Source: Daphnia carinata
Lineage: Eukaryota; Arthropoda; Branchiopoda; Diplostraca; Daphniidae
Direction: 5' to 3'
Length of the DNA: 64,000 bases
Assembly (NCBI RefSeq): GCF_022539665.2
Contig: NC_081332.1
Span: 6,042,303 to 6,106,302 of the forward strand
The position numbers and the translations under genes were made by a program. Position 1 is the stretch's first letter. Every line of letters starts with the position of its first letter. Below, piece after piece: positions 44,850 through 57,306 of this stretch. Under the pieces are notes generated by a model, which did no database searches, had not been told where the DNA came from, and saw nothing but the letters and a program-made list of their open reading frames with translations.

Positions 44850-47437
44850 TTAAAACAACTTCTGCAGGTAAGATCGGAAATTGTATAAGGCAACGACAGC
44901 TGTGGCAACGACGGCCGTTCCGGTACTCCAAAGGAGTTTTGTAACCACCTACAAAAAAAAGAGAGAAGAACAGGTGTTAGCTTTATATCTGCCCATATAT
45001 TAATATCAATAATCTTACGCGATCCTGCCACTTTTTGTTTTCGATACACAAGTGATAGCGCATCCTCGAGAAAGTCACCGAAGTGTACAGTGGGACCCAC
45101 CAGTTAGGGAACAGCCAATGCATGACGGTGTCGAAGCGCTTCCTTACCAAAAATGAAAAGCGATTCACCAGGTCTCGCATCTACACATCGTCATAAATGA
45201 AAAACAACGTCTTGAATAGTGACCTTAGGACAAGAATCAAGAATTCCAAACCTCAATGAAATTGTACAGAGCCAAATCGCAAATCGCGTGTGCGTCTACG
45301 TGACGATATTCCGTGTAAGCTGGTAAGACTTTTTCTAAATTATGGTCCCCATACTGATTAAGGAATTCGTTAAAAACCAGGCAGTCCTCGAAACCCTGTA
45401 TAAATTTTGCAATCGATGATCTCCTTATTCAGATATACTTTACAAAACGAATAGCTTACAGCATTCATTCCTTGTCCATAGAAAGGCACCATGGCATGAG
45501 CTGCATCGCCCATTAGTAAAGCTTTTCCGGCTTGATGGGGATAGCACTTAGACATGGATCAACAACGTTAGGTAAACTTGCAGTTCGAAGTGAAAAATAT
45601 TCAACGTTAACATGGTAATAATTACTTTAACAGAGATGAGTCCCGATGGTTTGGTAGCGAAGTAATCTTTCACGAGCCTTTCCTTTCCGATTAAAGGTAA
45701 TGAATCGGCATAATGAGTTTGAAAGAACGCGATCAATTTCTCGGGAGTTGTCAGTTGCTCAAACATTTCGTGTGGCATAAAAAGTGTCACAGTCCATGAA
45801 GCATCTTGATTGGGTAACGCAATCATCATAAAGGAACCTCGAGGCCAGATGTGTAAACATTTCGGATTCATGGCGAACTATGGTTCAATATGTTTAGATT
45901 TCCGAAATCTTATTCATTGCTATTGGAAAATCTCAAACTTACATTTCCAGAAGCTGTTGGAGGTATGCATAGTTCCAGATAATAACACGGAATATACTCC
46001 TAAATTCAAATACGATTAAAATTATAACTGCAATCGTCTCAGGCACCGTAAACTTACTTGTGAGTAATTGAAACGTGCTCTTTTCATGAACTGCTTGCGT
46101 ACGGCAGAGTAAGCACCGTCAGTGCCGAGAATCAGATCGGCATTCGTTTCTACGATTTCTCCGTTGTTGAGACTACGATTTGAAGACGAAGTGAGATAAT
46201 TTTATAGTCATAGTATAAAGGATAATTAATTCTCACTTTTTAAAAGTCATGGTGCCCTTGTCCAGGTCAGAATCCACCATCTTGTGGGCAAAATTGAAAT
46301 GGACGTTCGGCAGCTTTTCCGCGGCTGTAATTTAAATGAAATTGATAAGAAAATGGATTAATGCATCCGTATCCTAGCAATAAAATTACCATTCAGGAGA
46401 ACCTCGTTGACGAAACGACGACCAACGGAGTAAATGCACTGAACACGGAGAAATTTTTTTTATTGCGTCACACAAAGAATCGAGTAACGAGCATTTTTAA
46501 GCTATTAACAATACGAGTGTTTGCCAATTTTTACCTGTCCTTTTTTTCCGTAGGGAATTTGATAAGTAGAGCCGTCCACCCGATGGATCATGCGCGATTC
46601 CATCGGAAGCCCGTGATTTTTGATGATCTCATCTTCTAGTCCAACTTCTTTCAGTCCCGAACGCCCCCGGATTGACATAGCCAAATTGATACTCCTACCT
46701 GGCACATGCTCCATTAGCCTAATGTCTAAAGAAAAACAGTCGGTGAAAACATGACTTTCTAATGAGTTCTTAACGACCGTCCTCTACGTTTGAATTTTTA
46801 AAAGGGCGTTTTTACCATCTCGTAGTTCGTACAGCTCGACATGATGTCCACGTTTGGCCATATAGCATGCCTGCAGCGATCCTACCTTTGGAATATAAAA
46901 GAATGCTGAACATTTTTGTGTCGAAAAACGGCAGGTCAATTATTACTACGCAAACGGCGGACAACGAAACCTTACGACGTTAGCCGGTGAATCCATTCAA
47001 ACGTCACCCGTCCGTATATGACATCTTACCCCGCCATGAAGTTTTAACATAACAACATGGCTTTGTAAGTGCATTTTAAAATTTTATTGTGACGTCATCA
47101 ATATTATACTAAAACGACTTTATTTTAGGATGGAACTAGTAAAGATAATAGCGTTATAGAACTTTCCGCAGAGAAACCTCCAGGGTTGATACTGCCGGAG
47201 ATGCCAAAACAAGGTCGTTCTCTAAATGGTCAGGCTATTTGTTAACAGCCTTCATAGGAATATGGCATTGGCATTGCTATAACAACACTACCAATTTACA
47301 TAACAAAGTTTAACAAAAAAAAGAGCTAACAACTTCGATTCTGTTATCGTGCGCTTACATAAGCAAGGAGTGTAACTTACCAATCCGCCGCCAACCACAG
47401 CAATTTTGAGTTTCTTCTGCGGATCTCGGCTGGTCAT
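44850..47437 (-). CDS. KMO: Kynurenine 3-monooxygenase
   Basis: FAD- and NADPH-dependent hydroxylase of the kynurenine (tryptophan) pathway, anchored in the outer mitochondrial membrane; in arthropods it feeds ommochrome pigment synthesis. The start at 47435-47437 gives [19 protein letters not shown] and [13 protein letters not shown], the FAD GxGxxG fold. Later exons: [20 protein letters not shown] (46535-46725), [12 protein letters not shown] (46390-46438), [16 protein letters not shown] (about 46240-46325), then an exon over about 45570-45870. [19 protein letters not shown], the second FAD motif, falls near 45470-45530. The C-terminus has [15 protein letters not shown] and a single helix ([17 protein letters not shown]) before the stop at 44850-44852. 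Family-typical length of about 470 residues. No lesion seen. Confidence 0.93.
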
Positions 47438-48252
47438 TTTCAAAAATTAGCAACGCGATATAGACTGCACCTAGACTCCCTCAAACAAGATTGAGATGCG
47501 AAAAAATTGCAACTAGCGGATTGCTATGTGGACTGATTCTGATTGGGAACTGTGAATTTATTGGTTGGAGCAGAAGCACCAGTCTGACCTGTTGTGAGGT
47601 GCGATCGAACGACGACTGCGCGAGGCCGACTGCGTAGCAACATGCATACATTAGGACTTCTTGAACAAAACAGCCTCAGGGAGGAACATATAGTTTCAAA
47701 GGCCTTTAGGAAATGCATTTCGTCTGCGGGGGAAACGGAAAACATGCAGACAACAAACGGAAACGCGAAGTCGAAAAAGTGCCCTTCGCTGGAATACATG
47801 AAATGTGATCTACGGTTTAAGCACAGCAATGATGGGTACCTACTTCGTAAGGCTGTACTTCCGTTCGATTACATCCGTTTTTCCTCTACCGAAGTAATGT
47901 AATATTGATATGGACAGTTCCGACCCAATCCATAATCCAATAGGACAAGTATAATTGTATTTTGTATAGAAACAGTGAATTGATTAATAAGGCATTGTTT
48001 TTATTCATTTCTACATGATAAAATTCATTTAATGTTCTGCATTTCAACACTTGTCGCCTTACAAACAAGACGTTTTAACGCGAACTTAAACTATACTTAT
48101 AATTTTCAGGATATTCTCCTTGTCGTTTAGAAAACGGACACGAGATGGCGTAAAAGAATATTGACGTGTCAGCCTGCTCTTAGGAGTTCAGACGAAAAAG
48201 TGTCACTTTGAACGCATGTGACTAGTGAAACTTTACGATATACACGAAAGAA
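47438..48252. other. Divergent intergenic region between KMO and UFC1
   Basis: 0.8 kb. Open frames on both strands at 47524-47902 are unsupported by motif or homology. The region probably holds the KMO and UFC1 promoters. Confidence 0.45.
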
Positions 48253-48962
48253 ATGGTGGACGAAGCGACTCGGAAAAGTTTGAGCGGTATCCCTTTGCTT
48301 AAAACTAAAGCTGGCCCTCGCGACAAAGAGCTTTGGGTTCAAAGGTTGAAAGAGGAATTCCAGGCACTCATCAAGTATGTCGAAACAAACAAGCAACAGG
48401 ATAATGACTGGTTTAGACTCGAATCCAATAAAGAAGGCACCAGGTGGTTTGGCAAATGTTGGTACATACAAGATCTGCTAAAGTATGAGTTTGATGTTGA
48501 ATTTGATGTGAGTAAACCTTTTCTACTTATTTGATTGAGACACCTTGTTATCACTATAGTAAAACATAAGAGAAATGTAAAAAAGCTTGCTGTGTAATAA
48601 CAACAATCTTTTTCGCACCAAAAGATTCCAGTAACCTATCCAACTACAGCACCTGAAATTGCTCTGCCAGAGTTGGATGGAAAAACTGCCAAGATGTACC
48701 GTGGTGGAAAAATTTGTCTAACTGACCATTTTAAGCCCCTTTGGGCTAGAAATGTTCCCAAATTTGGAATAGCTCATGCTATGGCTCTTGGGGTATGTAT
48801 GGCCTTTTAAAATTAGTTGAGGGAGAATAAGTGATGATTGCCAATCATGTTCCTGGAAATTAACATAAAAATAATCTTATGTTATTGCAGCTAGGACCAT
48901 GGTTGGCTGTAGAAATTCCCGATCTTATCCAGAAAGGTGTCATCGTATATAAAGAAAAGTAA
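48253..48962 (+). CDS. UFC1: UFM1-conjugating enzyme 1
   Basis: E2-like enzyme that carries UFM1 from UBA5 to UFL1 in ufmylation, linked to ER homeostasis. Three exons in phase: 48253-48507, 48625-48792 and 48891-48962, 164 residues, standard length. Near-complete match to animal UFC1: [60 protein letters not shown], then [19 protein letters not shown] with the catalytic cysteine in KICLTDHF, and [18 protein letters not shown]. It ends KEK, slightly shorter than vertebrate forms. Intact. Confidence 0.97.
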
Positions 48963-50018
48963 TGCAACATATTTTCATTTTGTGTTGTACTTCTGTTGCA
49001 AAATGTAAAAACAAAAACAAAAAACAAAAACAAAAACAAGCGAGCGATTTAAATGTATTGTACTGCACGGGAAAAGAATACAGACGAACTGCTTTTATTA
49101 TGCAAGGATCCAAGGAAGCCATGCACATCGATTAATTTTATCGATTCAACTAACTACGTTGCATAGGTATGCAATTGAAAAAAAAAATCCGAGCCCTTTT
49201 CCCTACACCGTTCATATACATATACTTCTGTACCATGCTCTATGTAAAAAAACCTTCCATGTCTTCTTCATACGTTCGCTCTCCCCCATTTACCGCCTGC
49301 TTTATGTCTCCATGACAACGAAAAGCTTGATGGGGTCAATAGATCGAAGTTGCTCCTCACCGCACAACTAGTTGTATGCATTTTGTGTCTTAATTCACGT
49401 TCAATCTTCAGGGAGAACGCTCATGTCGCTGCATTTTAGTGCGAATCAGGTAAGGTTCATTATTCATTTCTAATAGAATTGTAACAAAAATAAAGCTTAG
49501 TTTTAGACAAGCACTGTTCCTAGGATTACTAAACAACAGGACACTGGTCCGCTCGATTATAACTATTATTACTGGGGGCATACGTTACAATTGTCCCCGA
49601 TTCTTCCAGGTTGAGTAATTGTTTAAAGGCATTATGCAAACGATTGAGGTATTAAGCGGATAACAGTCTTTTTTCTCACTAGACTCCCGCCCTTTTGTTG
49701 TAGTTACGATGGCTTGATGGAAAATCCATTCGCTTCTCGTGGGACACATTTTTCTACTCTCGTGCTTCTTTTTTCCCCCCTTTAACATTACCGTCCAAGT
49801 GGCGCAGAGACAGATGGGGTATCTCGATTGAATTTGTCAGCTAAAAAAAAGCGAGTCGCAGGTGCCGTTGTGTTGAACGTAGATCTATGTAGCTGTTCCA
49901 GTCCAGTCGACCAGACGTCTGTAAAAATCCATCGCTTTACGTGAACAATTAATTGAATTTTACAACTGCAAAAAAAAACATCGATCGTCTTAAAAAATGT
50001 ACTCTTATCAACGTGTAG
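48963..50018. other. Intergenic region with a short AAAAAC repeat
   Basis: About 1 kb downstream of UFC1. A short array of AAAAAC units lies at about 49005-49038. Poly-purine and AT tracts elsewhere; upstream exons of the next gene may lie here but I could not identify them. Confidence 0.5.
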
Positions 50019-52003
50019 TTTGAAGATGCTTACGCACCGCAGCGGCTTGGCAACTGGCAAGTGCCAAAGAATTTTCAAGAGCGGCCCCGGATTCGACTTG
50101 GTGCAACCCGCACAGTTGCTGATGACAATGGTCATTTTGTCGGTGGCCTCCCATCAGGCGGACGGAAGAATAATAACCACCATCTAAGATTTCAGGTAGC
50201 CTTACGTTAATTACGGACTTGCTAAAAAAATAACTTGGATATCATTTTCTTTTTCAGAGCGCACCATTGCCAAAGACGAACCAACTCTTTATTTCTGGTT
50301 TGGCGGTGTCGACGGCCAAACCAGCTAAGTTAGCCAATAAAGGCAATCAGCCATCGGGTGGATCGAACGAAACTGCATCGTCTCGAAAAATCCAATCTTC
50401 AGTGGAAAACGAGCAAGAGTTGCGTGAAGAAGACGAGGAGAGTGGAGAGAACGATTTGCGAAGTGGGAAAGACGAAAGCCATCTTCAACTTTTGAAACCA
50501 CTGAGCAAACTTTCGTCATCCATGCTTCCCGAAAATCCACGTAAAGCGGCCATGGTCTTGGCCGCTCGCCAAAAAAACCACCGACCTCTGCCCGATCTGA
50601 TGTTGGAGTCGCGTGACGTGCTCATTCCGCGCAACTGGAACCAGCCGGAAGCGTCGGCCGTGACGGTGGAGACGACCAAAGCCAAGGGACCAACCTCGTG
50701 CACCAAACGGATGGTGGTCCGTTTGCTCCCCGAGGGCGAATCGGTGATAGAACGCCGTCCGAACGTGATGGAATTGGCCATCAAGTGGGACGTCACCAGC
50801 CCGCCATCCAGCGCAAGAACGCGAAATATTAATCTTGCTGCCGCTAATACCAAACCCGTTGAAAAAACACTTGAATGGCTCTACGATGCTCCGGTCATCC
50901 AACGCTCAATCAGCCGACCTGAATTGAGAAACCAACCTATCAATAGCTCAATTAGTCAAGCTCAAAAATCGCCTCCTTCCGATTCAGCGCATGGAAGTGC
51001 CCGTTCCAATGATAGTATGGCTTCGGGTAGAAGCCATCAATGTCCACTGAAGAATGCGGAAACGGCTGTCAATCGAAGCCGATCAGAGTTAGGATCCGAA
51101 CCGGAATCGACCAACAATAGTCCACGTTGGCCGAAAGATACCAATAAGGCGGCGCTGGCTGACCTTGACGAACCAGTCAAGAACACGTACAGATCCGCCG
51201 TTTCGTCCGCAAGTCCGCCAAAGAATCACTTTCTCGTTTCCACTTCCGCTTTCGAAGCCAAGGCAAACGAACGGAGTGAGCCAATCATGCTACCAGAATA
51301 TCCACTTCAACGCCGATCTCCTGTCCTTCAGTCATTCGCTTCCAAATCTCTTCCTACCGAGCCTAAACAAAGTATGCATCAGCCCCCATTTCCGTTGAAT
51401 GAATATCCGCCGCAACATACGGAATCAGCTACTTCGAACCATTATCGTGCTCGTGATTCTCAACCATCACCACATCATCAATGTGATCACGATTCAGGTA
51501 TCGGAGATGTACAGGATAGGCCAGACATCGAAGAAGAGGAGTACGAAGATCGACACGAAGATCCGGACAACGGGATTCGCCATTCCGGTCAGTTATTACG
51601 CAGCACTTCTCGACCTTGTTTGGCTTGCCATTCGTCACCGCAACCGAATAACAAAAGCATTATTAAGAATCATAAGAAGGCGCCTTACAAACAAGCCATG
51701 AAAGCAGGAAAGCCTTGCCTCAAAAACCAAGTGGAATTGGAGAAAGTGATTCAACGGAGACAGAGCTACCGTGCTCCCAAACCGGCGCCGTTAAGCTCTC
51801 ACGCACGTCACATCCGCGGTACGTTGGCCCCTCCGCTGTCTGCCGGCATCGGCAACGAGCCGATAGTCGATTATCCCGATTTCAAACGACTGGATTCGAC
51901 TTACCGGCTGTCTTACGGGGCCCACACGCAAACTCAACGTCGACGCCCGAAGACACTGACGGCCATATTGAACGAGAAGAATTGCCGGCAATGGAGGTCA
52001 TAA
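50019..52003 (+). CDS. Uncharacterised, mostly disordered protein (5' end unresolved)
   Basis: Two exons are supported: 50019-50195 (frame FEDAYAPQRLGNWQVPKNF..) and 50258-52003, joined in phase through a TTTTTCAG acceptor. About 640 residues are visible. Composition is rich in Ser, Pro, Arg, Gln and Glu with no fold recognised. More conserved-looking stretches are RRPNVMELAIKWDVTSPP, VEKTLEWLYDAPVIQRS (about residues 215-265 of the visible part), PCLACHSSPQP, and the C-terminus DYPDFKRLDSTYRLSYG. Codon use and GC content are higher than the surroundings and the long frame is unbroken, so it is surely coding. The true start lies upstream and was not found. Function unknown; possibly a cytoskeletal or ciliary scaffold by its look, but that is weak. 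Confidence 0.75.
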
Positions 52004-53532
52004 ACATTCCATCTGCAGTGGTGCCCCAATATCTCTAGTCAATCGTTACGAAACACTGCCACTTCATTATTTCCATCGTCCTGTTCTTTCCATTTTTTTT
52101 TTAGTTGAATATGATCATCGTTTAATCAGACTTGCAAACAAATCCGTGCACGTTGTTTCGTCCTTTTTGGATCTTCATATTTCATATAACGTTCTTCGCA
52201 ATTTCACTTTTTAGCTCAATATTATTATCTTGTCACCTCTTTTTAATTACTCATTTCTTTATGTTTTCGATTGACGTTTTTTGGCCGATTCGTTTTGAAA
52301 GCGGGAAGAAAGCACAACGAATACAACTTGATCTCTATTGTCATGCGCGGAAGATGCTGGATTTTTTCCTCCCCCGTACTGATGTCCCTTCCGCTGATTG
52401 GTGAACCGGCAGCAGGATGTTCTGTTCTAGCTTTTGCGGATTGGTTCTCTCCTTATATCCTTGACTGCTACGGTGATCCGGATGCCTACCTACTTGGACG
52501 AAAACAACGAGTAGACCAAAGCGATTGCAGCTTCCCATCGCCGAAGATCATCCCAGTTGCAGTCCCGCTTCTATATTATTCTGCATACGGTTTGGAAAGG
52601 TAACTATTTAAAACCTTAAGCGCTAGTGAACTTGTAATTTAGCAAAATGTTATTTTATTTTTTAAATATTTAAAACTCCAAATGACTGATAGTTGAGTAA
52701 TAGCTAGTTTACCTGCTGGGTCTAAATTGACAAGTTTTATCCAAGCGCTTTGCTTGAATCTTTTATCTTACATGTCGTAAAGCTTATGCTGAGTGTTGAT
52801 AATGTTTTACACAAAAGATTGGAAAAAGAAAAGACAAGATTGATTGAAGAGAATTGATAGCCCTGTATAACGTAATAGATGTTGGGAGGGGCGCAAAATA
52901 ACAGCGTTGGGACTACCGGAGAAATAATATCGAGGGGTGTTACCCATCCGTGTCAGTGTTATTTCCCAGCGGAGCGCTCCTGTTCACTCCGTTGCTGACG
53001 CACAATCACCCCTTTTTTTTCTAGTCAAAACATACCCCTTCCGTTCAGTTTAGAAATTGATTGTATAATGTGAATTAAAAAAAAAATAGGAGTCAATGCT
53101 GATGGATGAAAAAAGGGGAATTTATGGTGTTACTAAAAAAAAATAGGAACAGACCTAGGTATGTTGCTAATTTTATTTTAATCCACTGAAATCTAATTTG
53201 ATGGCAGTAACGTTAACAAATTTAGGTTACAATAACGTAGATGCTCATGTCTTAGAAAATGCGATCTCAATTTGCAAAATTTCAGTATTCTGAAAGGTTT
53301 AGTTTCGTTAACGATTGGGAAAATGACGCGGAAACTCATCGGATTATGGAAGCAGTAGGATAGAGAATGTCCTGTTGTAAGATTGTTCGCTCATTGGATT
53401 GTGTTGGCTCAACGTTAAGCACTTTGGGGCAATGACAACAACACGAATGTATTAAACGGAAAACTAACGTCAACCAGCTTGTTCAAACCCTTCCAAAAGC
53501 GTATCAATTATTCTTTTTCCCTCGTCCTACAG
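52004..53532. other. Interval upstream of the NHLH gene, with a possible 5' exon
   Basis: 1.5 kb, AT-rich. A frame ending at 52599 stops at a good GT donor, and its phase fits the acceptor at 53531-53532. It could therefore be an upstream exon, probably 5' UTR, of the bHLH gene. Nothing else is seen. Confidence 0.35.
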
Positions 53533-54075
53533 GGAATTACAAGCGGGTAACTGCTCATTGAGAATAGAAAACCTCTTTTCTCACTGCCACTACAAAAGTC
53601 GAGTTCCAGAAGGAGAACTAAACATGAGCTATTCCATGCCTCACTATCATCCAGGATCGGACCTAGGGCTCAATGCACAGCTGCAAACCAATACAGTCAC
53701 GTCATCTTCTATCCCGCCATCCAACACTTATGCCCAGTTTCATCAAGATGAAAAGCTATCAAAAAAGAAGTAAACATATCTAATGCCTATAAATGCCCCT
53801 ATTCAAGTTGCGCTTTAAAAATTAGGAATTTAAGGACGCCTCCTGGAGTGACATTGAGCCGAGAAGAACGAAGGCGTCGACGGAGGGCGACGCCCAAATA
53901 CCGGTCAGCTCACGCGTCCCGTGAGCGCGTTCGCGTAGAGGCCTTCAATTCCGCTTTCGCTGATCTCAGAAAGCTACTTCCAACTCTTCCACCGGACAAG
54001 AAACTCTCCAAGATCGAGATCCTCCGTCTGGCTATCTGTTACATTGGCTATCTCAATCACGTTCTTGATGTCTAG
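53533..54075 (+). CDS. NHLH: Helix-loop-helix protein 1/2 (NHLH/HEN) neuronal bHLH factor
   Basis: Transcription factor of the NSCL/HEN family, acting in nervous-system development. Two exons: 53533-53769 with a likely start ATG at 53624, and 53835-54075, joined in phase ([18 protein letters not shown]). The C-terminal 70 residues are the b[74 protein letters not shown], ending exactly as vertebrate NHLH1/2. From ATG 53624 the protein is about 128 residues. The N-terminal half is Ser/Pro/Gln-rich and not conserved. An in-frame opening continues upstream of the ATG to the acceptor at 53532, so a longer N-terminus is possible. Confidence 0.93.
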
Positions 54076-54493
54076 ATTCAATTTCCACTATGGTATTAGC
54101 TTTATCGGTTTTGTGTGTAAATACAGCATCTTGTAATATTCAACAATGTTTAGGTGTAGTGAGATCCAATACAAAAGAACTTGTATCACTGCGATTTTCC
54201 GCCAATTACCGTTACCCTCGCAACTGGCGGATCACAGATGGTCTCGTGGTTGATTTTGAGGAAGCTTAATGGTGTCATTGGCAGGATGTCTTTTATCCAC
54301 AAGAGGGGAGGGGAAAGAACCCACACGGAGGCAGCACGGGGACAAAAAAAAGTCAGTTAATAAATGCAAACGATCACGGATACATTTGCATAAAAAAACG
54401 TATCGAGCAAATCTTGTGTGTGGAGTGGAAGGCTCTTGTTTATTACGTTGGTGACTATACAACAGCACAGGGGAGGGAGTGATGCGGTTTTAA
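54076..54493. other. 3' flank between convergent NHLH and TMEM223
   Basis: 0.4 kb, no coding signal; probably both 3' UTRs. Confidence 0.5.
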
Positions 54494-55319
54494 TCACTTA
54501 CTTAATATACGCTTCAGACCGACTGTAGCATCGAAAAGGGTGGGATTTTTAAATTCACCCTTCATGTCGATCACGAAATAGCCCATATAGCCTTTGACTT
54601 TCACCGGAAGAGAGACAGGAGCACGGCTTCGCGACTGAGTAGCACTCACCTAGATTAAGATCGGAAAAAAATTTTAAGCAGTTTAACGAGGCACTCTAGT
54701 GACTCTTTTTGAACTATCTTACGTTTCTGAGCGGCGTCTCCACATATCTTATTTTATTGAATGGCGCATATGTTATGATGGTGATGTCTTTGCCTCCCTT
54801 CCTCAAAACAATATTTTTAATGGACTTTAGTGAAAACATCCAACTACCCCCCAGAATCAAAACTCCTGTGGAAAAATTTTAATTTTTTATACTATCTATT
54901 TGTGGTGAAAAGATGTCATTCTACTTACCAAGTGCAAGACATACACCTGTAATGCCTCTCCTGTATTTTTCTTCTCCTAAGTTTATTGAACGATACCATG
55001 GGAGATTTGAATTTGAGTCTTGTTTTGGGACTGGTACATCTTTTAACGTGGACAGAGAGAATTCAGCGAGGTAGAACCAAAAACCCAACTGCGTCAGAGC
55101 AAATATGTTGAGATACTTGTGAAACTGAGGATTGTGATGGGCATAAAGGACAACATCCTTGGCTACGTTAGTGTCCATTTCCCAAGCAGGTTTTGTTGAA
55201 AACTTCGTATGGTTAACAACCTTTGTTACGGTACTATTGTCTTTTAAACGATTTACATGACGAGATAATAGCAATGGCCACGGACGAAAAAAAGAAGAGA
55301 GCTTCATCAAGGCTGCCAT
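54494..55319 (-). CDS. TMEM223: Transmembrane protein 223 (mitochondrial)
   Basis: Orthologue of TMEM223, a mitochondrial inner-membrane protein linked to cytochrome c oxidase subunit 1 assembly. The start at 55319 opens a mitochondrial targeting-like N-terminus (MAALMKLSSFFRPWPLLLSR). Exon 1 then gives AKDVVLYAHHNPQFHKYLNI, FALTQLGFWFYLAEFSLSTL (first helix) and RRGITGVCLALG. Two further exons carry GVLILGGSWMFSLKSIKNIV (second helix), RKGGKDITIITYAPF and VKVKGYMGYFVIDMKGEF, stopping at 54494-54496. About 225 residues. It lies head to head with the ataxin-3 gene. Confidence 0.9.
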
Positions 55320-55914
55320 TGTTCCTGACAGCGAGTAGCACCTTCGGAAAGGTAATTTTTTATTTATGGTAACTAAATGAGAAGAAACTTAGTTAAGTTT
55401 AAGTTAATAGTTAGTTACTAAACCAGCTTACTGAAACCGCTTAACCTATACACGTGAAAATTCAGTGTATGGTTGTCTTAGAGATCAATCTTTAAAAAAC
55501 CATGGGTAAACAAAACCCTGTCTCACTCGGGATTTTTTCTCTTCTGTGGCCCAGTAGGCCAGTGGCTGCACAATTTGGTCGGCCTGGTCGGCTGTCAGGC
55601 GCAGTTCAGTACAGCAAAAAATTAAACGTGAACTGGACACACACTCTTATATCAAGGTCTTCTTATTATAGTTGGTAAAAATGATTTCGATAGAGAAGCA
55701 TGTGAGCGCTATGCGTAAAAATCTGAAGGTTTCGTTAAAGTCGGAAAAATAATGGATGGATGCCGCAATTCGATATTATAAATAGCATTAACGGAAATGT
55801 TTGTTTTCTCACCTATCTATAATTTATTTGCTTTACTAATGGAAATATTTTTACAAAACTAAGTGTAATTTGGAACTTAAATACTTGAATTGTATCAGCT
55901 GGTTTCCCATAAGA
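55320..55914. promoter_or_regulatory. Divergent promoter region of TMEM223 and ataxin-3
   Basis: About 0.6 kb between two divergent starts. No specific motif assigned. Confidence 0.4.
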
Positions 55915-56670
55915 ATGACCGTAGGTAAGAGAGCACGAGCTGGAATTTACCACGAAACGCAGACCGGAAATCTATGTGCCCTTCACGCCATCAATAATCT
56001 TTTGCAAGATGCTGTTTTCACAGCGAACGATTTGATCCACATAGGGCAGGAACTGGATAAGAACGAGAGAGCTCTAATCCAATCATCCTCAGGTGACGTT
56101 GATGATAGTTTGGAACTTCCTCAGAATCTTGATCTCAGCGGTAACTTTTCTATACAGGTGATCATCGTCGCATTGGCTTTCTGTGGATTAGAACTGGTAT
56201 CACTGAACAGCTCAGATCCACGAGCTATTTTAGCAGACCAAAACACATACAGCCAACAAGCGTTCCTCTGTCATAAAAATGACCACTGGTTTACAATACG
56301 TAAGTTTGGATCAAAATGGTTCAACCTCAATTCGCTACTTCCACGTCCCAAAAAAGTGTCTCACAACGGGAGTCATCTTTCTCTTTTCGCTACCAAGGAG
56401 CTCAGAGACCGTTACACCGGAATATTTGTTGTGTTTGGAAATTTACCCAATGCCGAAACAAAGGAATCGGATGAAAGTGGTGATTCTGGTCGTAGTCCTG
56501 AGGACCCTATTGGAATTTCGCCCATTTCACTTAATCAAGAGCCACAACAGTGCATCCTCCGTGATGACAAAGGTCCTTCTACAGATCGTTATCCGATAAA
56601 CCAAGAACGTAAATGGAGGCAAACGATTGCAAATTTACTGAAGCTGTTGCATGGAGAATGGAAAAGTTAA
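55915..56670 (+). CDS. ATXN3: Ataxin-3-like Josephin deubiquitinase, intronless
   Basis: Cysteine protease that edits ubiquitin chains. A single open frame of about 251 residues starts at ATG 55915. The Josephin domain (about 8-190) has the catalytic Cys in GNLCALHAINNLLQ, the family's FSIQVI segment, the catalytic His in NDHWFTIRKFG and the Asn in WFNLNSLLPRP; FVVFGNLP closes the domain. The C-terminal 60 residues are acidic, then basic, ending LLKLLHGEWKS. I see neither ubiquitin-interacting motifs nor a polyglutamine tract, both usual in vertebrate ataxin-3. The lack of introns in a region where most genes have many suggests a retrocopy or intron loss. Catalytic residues are intact. A GTAGGTAAG just after the ATG resembles a donor but no partner was found. 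Confidence 0.9.
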   Translation: MTVGKRARAGIYHETQTGNLCALHAINNLLQDAVFTANDLIHIGQELDKNERALIQSSSGDVDDSLELPQNLDLSGNFSIQVIIVALAFCGLELVSLNSSDPRAILADQNTYSQQAFLCHKNDHWFTIRKFGSKWFNLNSLLPRPKKVSHNGSHLSLFATKELRDRYTGIFVVFGNLPNAETKESDESGDSGRSPEDPIGISPISLNQEPQQCILRDDKGPSTDRYPINQERKWRQTIANLLKLLHGEWKS

Positions 56671-57306
56671 ATGTTGCAAATACCAATCGTGATATGTAAC
56701 TGGAAATAAAAAATAACACTTGTCTGAAAACAGAAAAAACTAATAGAATCTGATTTGGTTTTCTAGCTGCAAATCGTACTCATTTTTTTCTCTCGTGGTC
56801 GTGGACATTCGTACAACGTACGAATTTCATAAAATAATTAGCTAAAATTAGTGGGTAGACGTGGTGACTACAGCACTCTACAAAACGAGGTGTTCTATGC
56901 TTTCTCATCAACAGAATTTATGTTCGTATCGATATTCACGGCAAACTGTTGGAATACGGAAGCGTAGCAGACGCTCAGCTAGCACCAAGATCGTCGGGTC
57001 TCCGTCTCCTGTTGGGGAAGAGTGGCTGTAGAAAGGTTGCAAAATTATTGGATTATTGGGTGCAATTGTAGAGGCCGGTATTGCATAATGCCTGTGCCAT
57101 AAAAGGTAGGAATTGATAAGGTATTTCAACACTTCACTATTGTCACGTTTACTACGGCGTGTTTTTCGTTGTAGTTTTTCACGAACGCGTGTTGTCAGCC
57201 CTCGGCTTTCATATCCTACTTAATGTAAGTGGGAAGCAGAGTACGATACTAGTACTCCGAGATTTCTTTCAGGCCGTTATCTGCGTGTTTCGGTTTTCCA
57301 TCTAAC
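56671..57306. other. Intergenic region upstream of NFX1
   Basis: 0.6 kb; no coding signal. A frame at 56908-57132 on the minus strand is not supported. Confidence 0.5.

Noticed and set aside
47524-47902. Overlapping 101- and 102-codon frames on both strands between KMO and UFC1.
   Set aside because: No motif or compositional signal, one begins at a non-ATG codon, and they lie in a likely divergent promoter.
49005-49040. AAAAAC repeat as a functional element.
   Set aside because: Short simple-sequence repeat in a 3' flank with nothing further to support a role.
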